Program-made: the position numbers and the translations under genes | DNA from: Verrucomicrobiota bacterium | Lineage (GTDB): Bacteria; Verrucomicrobiota; Verrucomicrobiia; Opitutales; Opitutaceae | Reading direction: 5' to 3' | Assembly: GCA_016235555.1 (NCBI GenBank) | Contig: JACRKC010000006.1 | Span: 1-64,000 of the forward strand | Length of the DNA: 64,000 nucleotides | Notes under the pieces: generated by a model | The model's database searches: none | Told to the model about the DNA's origin: nothing | What the model saw: the letters and a program-made list of their open reading frames with translations, nothing else | Part shown: positions 53,401 to 61,953 of the stretch, one piece after another | Layout of the letters: each line of letters opens with the position of its first letter | Position numbering within the stretch: position 1 is the stretch's first letter

Positions 53401-53415
53401 TTTCGCGATTCGCCC

Positions 53416-55020
53416 ATGAATTTATCCGATCGTGAAATTCTCGAGCTGAACGAGCTGTGCGGCGCGGTCGTCGACGGCACGCTCACCGACGCGCAGCGCG
53501 AGCGGCTCGCCCGGTGGTTGCGTGAATCGGACGCGGCGCGCCGCGGCTACGTGCGCGCCCTCGGCCAGTCGGCCAGCCTGCACACTTACGCCGCCGAGCT
53601 GCACGCCGGCGCGCCCGATGCGCCCGTCGCGATCGAGCCGGTGCCATTCTGGCGGCGCCCCGCATGGTTCGGCGGGCTCGCCGCCGCCGCCGCGCTCGCG
53701 CTGGGATTTATTGCGTGGTCCGCTGGTCGCAGCGGCGACGAAACATCGCGCGCCGGGCTGCCCAACGGCGTCGTCGCGCGCGTCACCGGCGCCAGGAATT
53801 CCCAGTGGATCTCCGGCACCCTCGTGCCCGGCGCCACCTTGAAAAAAGGCCAGGCGCTCGAGCTGGCCTCGGGGATCGCCGAGATCACGTTCGACTCCGG
53901 CGCGCGTGTCGTGCTCGAGGGAGCGTCGTCGCTGGAGATCAATTCCGCGTGGGGCGCCACGCTCCGGCGCGGCCTGCTCAAGGCCAGCGTGCCGCCCGAA
54001 GCGCTCGGCTTCCGCGTCTCCAACCCCGCCGTCGAGGTCGTCGACCTCGGCACCGAGTTCACCATGATCGCCGACGCCCAGGGCGCCGAGGTGCTCGTGC
54101 TCAAGGGCGAAGTCGAGGCGGCGCCGCTCCCGGCGGCCGGGCAGGAAACCATCCTGCTGCGCGAGCGGGAGGCGCGACGTTTCGCGGCGAACGGCGTGTC
54201 CGTCGTGAGCGACCGCGAACGGAAGTTTGCGCTCTTCGCCGAGCCGCTCGCCCTCGACCGCCTGGTGCAGCCGACGCGCATGGTGCACTGGTCCTTCGAC
54301 GAGGCCGCCGGCCGCCGCCTGCGCGCCGACTCCACCGATCCCCGATCCGAAATTTTTGAAGCCGAACTGCGCTCGACCACCGACGCGGAACAGGCGCACG
54401 TCGGGGGCCGCCGCGGCCGTGCGCTGCGCTACGATGGCCAGACCTACGTGTGGGCCAGCGTGCCGGGCCTCTCCGCCAGCACGCCCCACACGATCGCCTT
54501 CTGGGTGCGCGTGCCGGAGGAGGCGCCGTTGTCCGACGCCTATTCGATGGTCACGTGGACGACCCGCAGCCGCAAACTCGGCAACCGCCACGCCGGCATC
54601 AACTGGAACCGCGATCGCACCGAGGGCCCGCTCGGCGCGCTGCGCACCGACTTCGGCGGCGGCCACGCCATCGGCACGACCTCGTTGCGCGACGGACGCT
54701 GGCATCACATCGCCGTGTGCTTCGCACCGGGCGCGGACGATACCGACACGCCCGTGCAAGTCCGCCAATACGTCGACGGCCGTCTCGAGAGCAGCACCGT
54801 GATGCCCGGCCGCACGCGCGGGCCCGCGGCCCCGGAGAATGCCGCGCTCGCCGACAAAGTCTGGCTGGGCCGGCGCCTCAGCCCCAGCGGCCTGCGCCGG
54901 GAGCACTTTCGCGGAGAGCTCGACGAACTCTTCATCGTGGACCGCGGCCTCGAGCCCCACGAGATCGTTTCGCTGATGAACGACAACCGGCTGCCCTCGG
55001 CCGCGCTGGCGACGAAGTAG
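53416..55020 (+). CDS. FecR-LamG transmembrane regulator
   Basis: 534 residues. The N-terminal helical part (DREILELNELCGAVVDGTLT, WLRESDAARRGYVRALG) faces the cytoplasm, followed by one membrane segment (~90-108, GLAAAAALALGFIAWSAG). The FecR-like domain (~125-250) shows LELASGIAEITFDSGARVVL, ASVPPEALGFRVSNPAVEVV and DLGTEFTMIA. A LamG/concanavalin-like domain (~305-520) contains PHTIAFWVRVPEE, LRDGRWHHIAVCF and REHFRGELDELFIVDRGL. This combination is characteristic of Verrucomicrobia. It should sense an extracellular or periplasmic ligand through the LamG part and control the sigma factor encoded immediately upstream. The TAG stop opens a P11 hairpin. Confidence 0.9.
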   Translation: MNLSDREILELNELCGAVVDGTLTDAQRERLARWLRESDAARRGYVRALGQSASLHTYAAELHAGAPDAPVAIEPVPFWRRPAWFGGLAAAAALALGFIAWSAGRSGDETSRAGLPNGVVARVTGARNSQWISGTLVPGATLKKGQALELASGIAEITFDSGARVVLEGASSLEINSAWGATLRRGLLKASVPPEALGFRVSNPAVEVVDLGTEFTMIADAQGAEVLVLKGEVEAAPLPAAGQETILLREREARRFAANGVSVVSDRERKFALFAEPLALDRLVQPTRMVHWSFDEAAGRRLRADSTDPRSEIFEAELRSTTDAEQAHVGGRRGRALRYDGQTYVWASVPGLSASTPHTIAFWVRVPEEAPLSDAYSMVTWTTRSRKLGNRHAGINWNRDRTEGPLGALRTDFGGGHAIGTTSLRDGRWHHIAVCFAPGADDTDTPVQVRQYVDGRLESSTVMPGRTRGPAAPENAALADKVWLGRRLSPSGLRREHFRGELDELFIVDRGLEPHEIVSLMNDNRLPSAALATK

Positions 55021-55021
55021 C

Positions 55022-55180
55022 GCGGTGCTTCAGCCCGCGCGGCGAATCGGCGAAGTTGTTTAAGCACGAATCACACGGATGAACACGGATCGAATCACGC
55101 TGCGAAGCCTGCTTGGTGTTTATCCGCGTAATCTCTGCTCAACCTGCCTGGCTTTTCCGAGTGCGGGCTGAAGCACCGCA
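55022..55180. repeat. Family P11 inverted repeat with a second repeat inside
   Basis: Arms GCGGTGCTTCAGCCCGCG (55,022) and GTGCGGGCTGAAGCACCGCA (55,161-55,180) lie far apart. The interior includes ACACGGATGAACACGGATCG, a tandem ACACGGAT type. The element fills the 172 bp between the FecR-LamG stop and the VOC gene. Confidence 0.75.
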
Positions 55181-55192
55181 CCACCCCAAACC

Positions 55193-56164
55193 ATGAAACT
55201 CCGCTGCCTCCTCATCGCATTTCACCTCCTCATCACGGTCGCACCCGCTGCGGAGCCCGCGCGCCCGCGCATCGTCGGCGTGTCGCACGCGGCGTTTTTT
55301 GTCAGCGACATGGCGAAGGCGCGGGCGTTTTACGAAGGCTTCCTCGGGTTCCAATCGCCCTACGCGATCCCGCGTCCAAAGGGCGGCGAGCTCGTCTGGA
55401 TCAAGATCAACGACCGGCAGAGCGTGGAGTTGTTTCCCGGCTCCGAGGTCGAGCCCGACGCCGACCGGCTCTACCACATCGCGGTCGAGGTCGAGGATTG
55501 CGACGCGATGCTCGCCTACCTGCGGGCGAAAGGAGTGGCCGGCCTCCCGCCCGCGGCCACCGCCCCACTCGGCCGGATCGGCAACAAAAATTTCACGATC
55601 AAGGACCCGAGCGGCAACGGCGTGGAGTTCGTGCAATATCTGCCCGACGGCTGGACGGCGCGGGAGAAGGGAAAATTTCTCCCCGACACCCGTGCCGCGA
55701 AGCGCATGAGCCACGTGGGCGTGATGGTCGGCCAGCTCGACGCCTCGCTGAAATTCTACGGCGAGTTGCTCGGTTTCAAGGAGACGTGGCGTGGGGGCGC
55801 GGGAAAGACGTTGAGTTGGGTGAATCTCCGCGTGCCGGACGGGGAGGACTACGTGGAGTTCATGCTCTACGAAAAATACCCGACGCTCGATCGCCTGCGC
55901 ACGATGCATCACATCTGTCTTGAGGTGCCGGACGTCGCGCAGACCGGCGCGTTGCTCGCGACGCGTCCGTATCCCGCTGGCAGCAAGCCCGCGACGCCGA
56001 TGAAGGAAGGCGTGAACGGCAAGCGGCAGATCAACTACTACGACCCGGACGGCACGCGCGTGGAAATCATGGAGCCCAACACGGCCGACGGAAAACCGCG
56101 CCCGCCGTCGACCGCGCCTGCACCCGTGGGCGAGCCGCGGCCGGCGGGGACCGTGAAGCCGTAG
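55193..56164 (+). CDS. Secreted protein with two VOC (glyoxalase-like) domains
   Basis: 323 residues with a signal peptide (~1-20, APAAEP). Domain 1 (~29-155): SHAAFFVSDMAKARAFYEGF, LYHIAVEVEDCDAMLAYL, NFTIKDPSGNGVEFVQYL. Domain 2 (~172-295): MSHVGVMVGQLDASLKFYGE, MHHICLEVPDVAQT, NYYDPDGTRVEIMEP. Each keeps the H...H...E metal pattern of the vicinal-oxygen-chelate fold. The proline-rich tail is low complexity. VOC enzymes include dioxygenases, epimerases and lyases; the reaction is unknown and export is unusual for the fold. Its stop abuts a P2 repeat arm. Confidence 0.85.
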   Translation: MKLRCLLIAFHLLITVAPAAEPARPRIVGVSHAAFFVSDMAKARAFYEGFLGFQSPYAIPRPKGGELVWIKINDRQSVELFPGSEVEPDADRLYHIAVEVEDCDAMLAYLRAKGVAGLPPAATAPLGRIGNKNFTIKDPSGNGVEFVQYLPDGWTAREKGKFLPDTRAAKRMSHVGVMVGQLDASLKFYGELLGFKETWRGGAGKTLSWVNLRVPDGEDYVEFMLYEKYPTLDRLRTMHHICLEVPDVAQTGALLATRPYPAGSKPATPMKEGVNGKRQINYYDPDGTRVEIMEPNTADGKPRPPSTAPAPVGEPRPAGTVKP

Positions 56165-56218
56165 TGTCGTGGACGAGGCGTCCCGCCTCGTCGGAGCGGA
56201 GGGTTGGGAACGCGTGTA

Positions 56219-56388
56219 ACTCAAACTGGGCGCATCTCAGTTTCTTGCAGCGAGGCGAAAGGTGGGCCGGCCGCTCCGCGGGCGGCCATAGGCGCGCAGC
56301 ATTCGAAGTGCTCTGGCCGGGCGCGGAGCGCCCGGCCCACCCCCGGGTGCGGCACATTGCAGGAAACTGAGATGCGCCCACTCAAACT
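56219..56388. mobile_element. P3 miniature hairpin transposon, copy 2 (9-bp target duplication)
   Basis: Element 56,228-56,379 (152 bp). Termini GGGCGCATCTCAGTTTCTTG and CAGGAAACTGAGATGCGCCC. ACTCAAACT is duplicated at 56,219-56,227 and 56,380-56,388, inside the P1 end. The interior carries another hairpin (GTGGGCCGGCCGCTCCGC ... GCGGAGCGCCCGGCCCAC) unlike that of copy 1. Confidence 0.85.
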
Positions 56389-56414
56389 GAAGTCAGTGAT
56401 TTGTAACGGCGGTC

Positions 56415-56532
56415 TATTATTACTTCGTTATGCTCACTCTCATCACCGCCGGGTTTTTCAGAGGGAAAGTAACCCAATGGGTTACTTTCGTTTTGGAGTC
56501 GTTTTTGAGAGGAGCGTGACAAAGTAGTGCTA
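56415..56532. mobile_element. P4 miniature element with TA duplication (IS630/Tc1-like ends)
   Basis: 118 bp including TA on both sides (56,415-56,416 and 56,531-56,532), exactly splitting the P1 palindrome GGTC-TA-TGACCGCC. The ends TTATTACTTCGTTATGCTCA and GCGTGACAAAGTAGTGC are diverged inverted repeats (about 21 of 27 positions with one gap). An inner perfect hairpin reads GAAAGTAACCC-AAT-GGGTTACTTTC. TA duplication suggests an IS630/mariner-type transposase acting in trans. Confidence 0.75.
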
Positions 56533-56670
56533 TGACCGCCGAACGAATCCCCTTGGCGCAACGCCGGCGGTCATAGACCGCCGCTACAACCGAGACATTC
56601 GAGAACTGACCTCAGGTTGAGTTACACCCGTGGGGAACAAGGAGACGAGGCGGGACGCCTCGTCCACGAC

Positions 56671-58044
56671 TTACTTCGCGGCGGCGCGGAGGTCGGCGAA
56701 GCGGGTGCGGAGGGCGGCGAGCTGCGGGGCGCGGGCGGGATCGGCGGAGAGATTGCGTTCCTCGAAGGGATCGGCGGCGAGGTCGTAGAGTTCCTCGTGG
56801 TTGAAGTCGGGCCACAGGATATACTTCACCTCCTTGCGCACGAGGGCTTGCGAGGCGGGGATGAAGTCGAGGGAGCGCACGGTGGCGTGTTCGTAGAAAA
56901 ATTCGTCGCGCCACTTCGGCGGCGTGGCGGCGAGGTAGAGCGGCGCGAGGTCGCGGCCCTGCATGCGGGGCGGCACGGTCGAGCCCGTGGCAGTGAGGAT
57001 CGTGGGGGCGAGGTCGACGCTGAGCGTGAGCGCATCGTTGGTCGTGCCGCGTTTCGCGACGGGGAGGCGCGGGTCGCGCACGATGAGCGGCACGCGGATG
57101 CTTTCCTCGTAGGGATACCATTTGTCGGCGAGGCCGTGTTCGCCGTGGAAATAACCGTTGTCACCGGTGAAGATGACGAGCGTGCGATTGAGCACGCCCT
57201 GGGTGCGGAGCTCGGCGAGCACGCGGCCGCACACGGCGTCGGCCTCGGTGGCGAGCCGGTAGTAGTTCTTCATGTATTCCTGGTAGCGCTCCGGGGTGTC
57301 GAAGCGCCACGTCCAGCGGTTGCGGCCCTCGTTCTTCGGATTGGCGATGAAGGGCGGGAGCCGGCGGAAATGTTCGTCGGTCGCCGTCTTCGGCACGGGC
57401 ACCGTGACATCGCGGTAGAGGGACATGCTCTCGGGCTGTGGAAGATACTGCTTAGGGTTCTGGTCTTCGGCGTGCGTCGCGACGAACGCGAGGGTGAGCA
57501 CGAAGGGTTTGTTCTTCGGGCGGGTGCGGAGGAACTCCATCGCGTCGTTTTCGTTTTTCTTGGTGACGTGGATCTCGGTGCCGTCGGGCTGCTTCAACCA
57601 GTGGCGCATCGGGGTGATGCAGTTGGCGCCGAAGTCGAACTGGTCGGCGGGGAATTTGCCGTTGTGCCACTTGCCGACGTGGCCGGTGTAATAGCCGCGC
57701 GCGCGCAGGACGCCGGGATAGGTCTCGGCCCACGACGTGGCGAACATGCCGTTGGCGGGTTGGCCGTTGCGGGACATCCACTGGCCGGTGAAGAGATTCG
57801 AGCGGCTGACCCAGCAGATGGAGGTGGTGACGCAGTTGTGCGTGAAGCGCACGCCCTCGCGCGCGAGTTGATCGAGGTTGGGCGTCTGGACGACGGGGTT
57901 GCCGGCGATGCCGAGCGTGTCGTGGCGCCAGTCGTCGCCGTAGAGGATGAGGACGTTGAGCGGGGGCTCGGACGTTGCGGCGGAGGCGGCGAGCGCGGAG
58001 AGGGAGAGGAGAAGAGAGAAGGCGAGGGGGAGAGAGTGGCGCAT
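56671..58044 (-). CDS. Secreted sulfatase with a CxVSR activation motif
   Basis: 457 residues from the ATG at 58044; signal peptide ~1-23. Opening [17 protein letters not shown] has metal-ligand Asp37-Asp38. The motif position reads TTSIC77-W-V-S-R81-SNLFTGQ. Cys and Arg of CxPxR are kept, but the usual Pro is Val. Other sulfatase features are present: [30 protein letters not shown] (typical of the iduronate/choline-sulfatase group) and [16 protein letters not shown]. It probably desulfates a polysaccharide or small sulfate ester. It is monocistronic, convergent with the VOC gene, and its stop is adjacent to a P2 arm. Confidence 0.9.
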   Translation of the reverse strand: MRHSLPLAFSLLLSLSALAASAATSEPPLNVLILYGDDWRHDTLGIAGNPVVQTPNLDQLAREGVRFTHNCVTTSICWVSRSNLFTGQWMSRNGQPANGMFATSWAETYPGVLRARGYYTGHVGKWHNGKFPADQFDFGANCITPMRHWLKQPDGTEIHVTKKNENDAMEFLRTRPKNKPFVLTLAFVATHAEDQNPKQYLPQPESMSLYRDVTVPVPKTATDEHFRRLPPFIANPKNEGRNRWTWRFDTPERYQEYMKNYYRLATEADAVCGRVLAELRTQGVLNRTLVIFTGDNGYFHGEHGLADKWYPYEESIRVPLIVRDPRLPVAKRGTTNDALTLSVDLAPTILTATGSTVPPRMQGRDLAPLYLAATPPKWRDEFFYEHATVRSLDFIPASQALVRKEVKYILWPDFNHEELYDLAADPFEERNLSADPARAPQLAALRTRFADLRAAAK

Positions 58045-58169
58045 GGGGCGGTGGATTTGGAGCGAGGTGAAATGGCAAGGCAAAGGAGCGGCTGAGGTGG
58101 CCGGTTCTCCTCCGCGATTTTCGCCGGGAAATGGGTTGCGGGCGCGATGCGGCTGGCCAGATTACCGGC

Positions 58170-58382
58170 ATGTCGCTGGCTGAAATCCAGTCCCAAGTTG
58201 AGGCGATGCCGCCTTCGGAGCGGGTCGTGCTTTCGGCGTATCTTCGCCACCTTGCGCGGCGTGACTCAGTGGCCAACAAGCAATCACTCGATGCCGCGGC
58301 GGCACGAATCGAGGCCGGAGAAAAAGTATCGCGCGCCCAATTGATGCGCCTGCACGAGACGCTCAAGGCCGCCGGCGTGTAA
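58170..58382 (+). CDS. Antitoxin of a type II toxin-antitoxin pair
   Basis: 70 residues from the ATG at 58170. MSLAEIQSQVEAMPPSERVV then LSAYLRHLARRDS is a helical N-terminus of the kind found in small antitoxins, and AAARIEAGEKVSRAQLMRLH follows. The toxin gene begins 3 bp after the stop. The frame can be extended upstream to 58,131, but those codons are not conserved-looking. The assignment depends on the toxin next to it. Confidence 0.65.
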   Translation: MSLAEIQSQVEAMPPSERVVLSAYLRHLARRDSVANKQSLDAAAARIEAGEKVSRAQLMRLHETLKAAGV

Positions 58383-58385
58383 GCG

Positions 58386-58637
58386 ATGGAGCCGTATGAT
58401 TTTGTCCTCGGTGCGGAGGCGGTTCACGCGTTCACCGTCCGAAGCACCCGGGAACGCGAGAGGCTGGTGCAGATCTTCGATGAGTTGACGCAGCGTCCGT
58501 TTGAGCCGGGAGATTATCGCGAGCCGGGCCTGGCCGGGCGGGAGTATGAAGTGCGGTTGCGGGACGATGTGATTGTGACGTGGTGGGTCGATCACGCGGC
58601 ACGGGAAGTCCGCATTGTGCGAGTCGAGTGGGCGTGA
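58386..58637 (+). CDS. RelE-like toxin
   Basis: 83 residues. The pattern AVHAFTVRSTRERERLVQIF then DYREPGLAGREYEVRLRDDV and IVTWWVDHAAREVRIVRVEW is that of small RelE-fold toxins: two helices, a GxxYEVR strand, a V-T-W-W strand, and a final strand with the VxxVE ending. Directly follows the antitoxin gene (3-bp gap). Likely an mRNA interferase; catalytic residues were not assigned. Confidence 0.68.
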   Translation: MEPYDFVLGAEAVHAFTVRSTRERERLVQIFDELTQRPFEPGDYREPGLAGREYEVRLRDDVIVTWWVDHAAREVRIVRVEWA

Positions 58638-58641
58638 AGCT

Positions 58642-58667
58642 GCGAGGCGGGACGCCTCGTCCACGAC
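58642..58667. repeat. Single arm of family P2
   Basis: GCGAGGCGGGACGCCTCGTC then CACGAC, 4 bp after the toxin stop and 6 bp before the stop of the convergent receptor gene. Confidence 0.75.
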
Positions 58668-58673
58668 TTGAGT

Positions 58674-61613
58674 TCAGAAGCGGCCGTTCACGCCGAAGGT
58701 CCAGGTGGTGCCGTTGATGATCGTGCTTTGCATCTGGTCGGGGATGCCGCGGTAGATGCGCTGGGGTTCGTTGCCGAGGTTGGCGAGGTCGACCGTGAGT
58801 TGCAGCCAGGGGCGAAGCTGGTAGGCGGCGCCGAGATTGATGACCTCGTATTTGTAGCGGTAGAGATTCCGGCCGAGGCTGGCGGCGGTGTAGCTCGTGA
58901 TGTAGCTGCCGGTGACGTTGTAGAGGATGCGCGTGCTGAATTTCTTGTAACGCCACGAGAGCGAGGCGTTGCCGGTGCGCGGGATGAAGCCGGCGACTTC
59001 GTTGGTGCTGCGTTGCACGGCGCCGCCGAAATCGCCGTGCGTGGCGATGAGCGTGTAGTTGGCGGAGGCGCCGAGGCCCTTGAGCAGGCCGGGCAGGAAG
59101 GTGAACTGCTGCTGATAGACGAACTCCCAGCCTTGCACGTAGGCGGTGCCGGCGTTGGACGAGGTGAGGCGGGTGAAGCCGGGGTAGTCGCCGTTGAAGC
59201 CGTTGTCGGTGCCCGTGCCGATGGTCCCGGCATTCACGCCGGTCACGATGTAGTCGCGGATGCGTTTGCGGAACCAGCCGAGCGAGAGATTGCCGACGGG
59301 CTCGAAATAATACTCGAGCGTGGCGTCCCACGTATCGGCGAGCTGCGGCTCGAGGCCGGGGTTGTTGATGGTGAGGGTTTGGTTCGCCTCGCTGATGGTT
59401 TCGTTGGGGAGGACGTTGGTGATGGCGGGGCGGCCGAAGCTGGTGGACCAGCTGAGGCGGCCCTTGAGATCCTTGGTGAAATCGTGCGTGAGATGCACGC
59501 TGGGGAAGGACTTCGTGTAGCCGCCGGCGAGGCGGCGGAGGGTGTTGGCGTAATCGCGCTGCGCGGAACCGACGGGATCGGCGAGCTGCTGCGCGGCGGT
59601 GCTGCCGGTGCGGGCGCGGACGTAGCCCCAGCTCTCGGTGTCGGTGAGTTCGGCGCGCAGCCCGGCGACGAAGCCGGTGCGACCGACGCGGCCCTGCGCC
59701 ATGAAGTAGCCGGCGCCGATGGTCTCGGTGGCGGCGCGGTTGGCGGTGTATTTGTTCTGCTCGTGGTAGTAGCGGTCGTCGGTCCAGAGGGCGGGCGTGG
59801 CCGGCTGACGGTCGGGGAAAAACTGCAGCGGCTCCCAATACGGCACGCGGCGGCCGGTCTTGATGAAGTCGAAGGTGACGATCGACGGGTCGGCGGGGAG
59901 CGCGGTGGTGCCGGCGTAGTTCCAGCGGCGGGCGACGTTGAAGGAGCCGATGTAGTGGCGGCGCCAGAGCGCGCCGGACTTGAGCGAGAGCGGGAAGCGC
60001 GTGGGCAGCGTGTAGCGGGCGTTGAGGCGCGCCTCGCGGATCTGGTCATCGGCCTGGGTGATGTTGTTGTTGTAGGTCGTGGGGCGGTAGTTCGCCGCGT
60101 TGGTGAAGTCGGCGCCCTCGGTCTGCGTGAATTTCGGGTAGAGATCCGACTCGGTGCGATCGAGCACCCAGCCGACGCCGGTGAGGCGGTTGACGAGGAT
60201 GCCGCCGCGGCCGCCGCCGCCGCCGTTGATGTCGGTCATCGTGAACGAGGCGTTGTAGTCGAGGGTGAGGGCGCCGAAGTTGTGCTCGGCGCCGCCGTCG
60301 AGGCGGCGCATGCGGTTGTAGAAATTGCCGGGGCCGGTGGTGGTCTGCTCGAGCGTGGAGCCGGCGGCGCCGCGCACGCGCGTGATGCGGTCGGTGTAGC
60401 CGGGGAGGATGCCGGCGGTGCCGGTGGTGCCGACGGTCTGCGTGGTGAAGGCGCGCATCTCGTATTGGCGGCGGAAGGTCTCGTTGGCGTCGTTGACGAT
60501 GGTGTTGAGCGAGAGCTTCGTGTTGGGCGAGAGGCGGTAGTCGGCCTTGAGGTTGACCGAGGCCTGCTTGCGGTTGTTGAAGTTGTCCCACGTGCGGTAG
60601 TCCCAGAGGTAGGCGGGCTGCGTGGTGGTGTTCTGGAAATCGCGCGTGGTGCGGAAGCCGCCGACGGCGTTTTCGCTGTAGAACAGGTTGACGGAGACGC
60701 CGAGGTTGCGCTCGCCGCCGAACACATCGAAGAGCTCCTGCGCGGCGACGTTGACGATGGGGTGGGCGCGGTGCTTCTCGCGCGTGGGGGTCTGCTGCGT
60801 CCACGGCGGGGCGACGCGGGTGCCGAGGCTGTAGCTGACGCGGCGGCGCTCCTTCATGCTGAGGGGCGAGCGGCTCTTGAGGTTGATGGTGCCGCCGATG
60901 GAGCCGGCCTCCTTGTCGGGCGTGTGGCCCTTGGTGAGCTCCATCTGGTCGAACATCGTGCCGGTGAGATTGTTCAGGTTGGTGCCGCGGGTGGTGGCGC
61001 CCTGGCTGGTAAGCTGCGCGCCGTCGAGCGTGATGCTGTTGAGACCCGGGCCGATGCCGCGGATGGTGATGCCGTCGATGAGGTTTTCGTCGCCGGGATT
61101 GCCCGCGACGCCGGGCAGGCGGATCGCGACCTCGCCGGCGTTCAGGTTGGGCAGGTTGCCGTAGGAATCCATGGCGACAATGCTCTTCAGGTTTTCGGCG
61201 TTGCGCTGCGAGGTGATCGCGGCGGCGCCGCCCTCGCGTTCGCCGGTGACCTTGAAGGCGTCGAGTTTGTAGATGCCGGTGGAGAGATCGAAGTTGCGCG
61301 CGGTGCGCCGGCCGGGGGCGACGTCGACGTTGTTGCGCGAGGAATCGAGACCGATGTAGGAGACGACGACCTCGTGCCGGCCGGCGGGCACGGCGTGGAG
61401 CGTGTAGAGCCCGGTCTCGTCGGTGAGGACGGCGAGGTTGAGGGCGGGAATCTCCACGCGGGCGCCCTCGAGGAGGTTGCCGGTGGCGACGTTGGAGACG
61501 GTGCCGGTGAGCGTGGCGGTTTCGGCGGCGTGGGCGCGAAGCGCCGAAAAGGAGAGAAGGAGGGAGAACGAGACGGCGAGAAGAAGGGACGGGAAAAGGC
61601 GAAGGTTGTGCAT
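58674..61613 (-). CDS. TonB-dependent receptor with carboxypeptidase-regulatory-like domain
   Basis: 979 residues from the ATG at 61613; signal peptide ~1-29 (RAHAA). The N-terminal beta-sandwich (~32-115) shows LTGTVSNVATGNLLEGARVE and YTLHAVPAGRHEVVVSYIGL. TonB-box-like YKLDAFKVTGE, then the plug (ITIRGIGPGLNSITLDGAQL, KEAGSIGGTINLKS), and a barrel ending TTWTFGVNGRF. The plug GSIGGTINLKSRS pattern is that of the carbohydrate-type receptors in this phylum. It is a paralogue of the partial receptor at 62,240 (shared YQQQFTFLPG-LKGLGAS, TIGTG-DNG and GVNGRF), with a toxin-antitoxin pair between them. Confidence 0.92.
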   Translation of the reverse strand: MHNLRLFPSLLLAVSFSLLLSFSALRAHAAETATLTGTVSNVATGNLLEGARVEIPALNLAVLTDETGLYTLHAVPAGRHEVVVSYIGLDSSRNNVDVAPGRRTARNFDLSTGIYKLDAFKVTGEREGGAAAITSQRNAENLKSIVAMDSYGNLPNLNAGEVAIRLPGVAGNPGDENLIDGITIRGIGPGLNSITLDGAQLTSQGATTRGTNLNNLTGTMFDQMELTKGHTPDKEAGSIGGTINLKSRSPLSMKERRRVSYSLGTRVAPPWTQQTPTREKHRAHPIVNVAAQELFDVFGGERNLGVSVNLFYSENAVGGFRTTRDFQNTTTQPAYLWDYRTWDNFNNRKQASVNLKADYRLSPNTKLSLNTIVNDANETFRRQYEMRAFTTQTVGTTGTAGILPGYTDRITRVRGAAGSTLEQTTTGPGNFYNRMRRLDGGAEHNFGALTLDYNASFTMTDINGGGGGRGGILVNRLTGVGWVLDRTESDLYPKFTQTEGADFTNAANYRPTTYNNNITQADDQIREARLNARYTLPTRFPLSLKSGALWRRHYIGSFNVARRWNYAGTTALPADPSIVTFDFIKTGRRVPYWEPLQFFPDRQPATPALWTDDRYYHEQNKYTANRAATETIGAGYFMAQGRVGRTGFVAGLRAELTDTESWGYVRARTGSTAAQQLADPVGSAQRDYANTLRRLAGGYTKSFPSVHLTHDFTKDLKGRLSWSTSFGRPAITNVLPNETISEANQTLTINNPGLEPQLADTWDATLEYYFEPVGNLSLGWFRKRIRDYIVTGVNAGTIGTGTDNGFNGDYPGFTRLTSSNAGTAYVQGWEFVYQQQFTFLPGLLKGLGASANYTLIATHGDFGGAVQRSTNEVAGFIPRTGNASLSWRYKKFSTRILYNVTGSYITSYTAASLGRNLYRYKYEVINLGAAYQLRPWLQLTVDLANLGNEPQRIYRGIPDQMQSTIINGTTWTFGVNGRF

Positions 61614-61758
61614 GGGGTAAGGGTGAGCATACGAAGCGCGCCAATAACCAACAGCACGAAAACGAGGATGGAAGCTTGCGGCGCACAACCCAGGCGGCGG
61701 CATGCACGGATTTGCCTGCGGGCTTGTTTTCACCTCAGTCAACGCTACGGTGTGCGTC

Positions 61759-61953
61759 ATGACGAATGCCACCGTTGAGATTCCGGTCTCAGTCTTGTCT
61801 TCGGTTGAGACGCTTGATGAGTTGCAGGACTGGCTCACGGCGCAGTCGCCGACCATCGTCGCGGAACTGCGCGAAGCCCGGGCGGAAGATGTAGCGGGCA
61901 AGTTCACGGAGTGGAAGCCGCGTCACGTCCCGTGGTCTACCGCGTCGAAATAG
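61759..61953 (+). CDS. Antitoxin of a type II toxin-antitoxin pair
   Basis: 64 residues from the ATG at 61759. MTNATVEIPVSVLSSVETLD then ELQDWLTAQSPTIVAELREA is an N-terminal segment followed by helices, usual for small antitoxins. The last 43 nt overlap the start of the toxin gene. The codons between 61,702 and 61,759 are unlikely to be coding. No family was recognised; the role is inferred from the adjacent RelE-like gene. Confidence 0.6.
   Translation: MTNATVEIPVSVLSSVETLDELQDWLTAQSPTIVAELREARAEDVAGKFTEWKPRHVPWSTASK

Larger units (their letters stand above)
56166..56670. mobile_element. Four-level nest of hairpin elements (P2, P1, P3, P4)
   Basis: P2 arms (56,166-56,191 and 56,645-56,670) abut the stop codons of two convergent genes. 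A P1 element (about 56,212-56,629, copy 4) is inserted in the P2 core with an imperfect 9-bp duplication (GTTGGGAAC/GTGGGGAAC). A P3 element sits in the P1 left end (56,228-56,379). A P4 element sits in the P1 inner palindrome (56,415-56,532). Together they fill this 506-bp gap. Confidence 0.8.

Noticed and set aside
26602-56638. CRISPR-like repeats
   Set aside because: The recurring sequences are dispersed inverted pairs with no regular spacers, and no cas genes are present.
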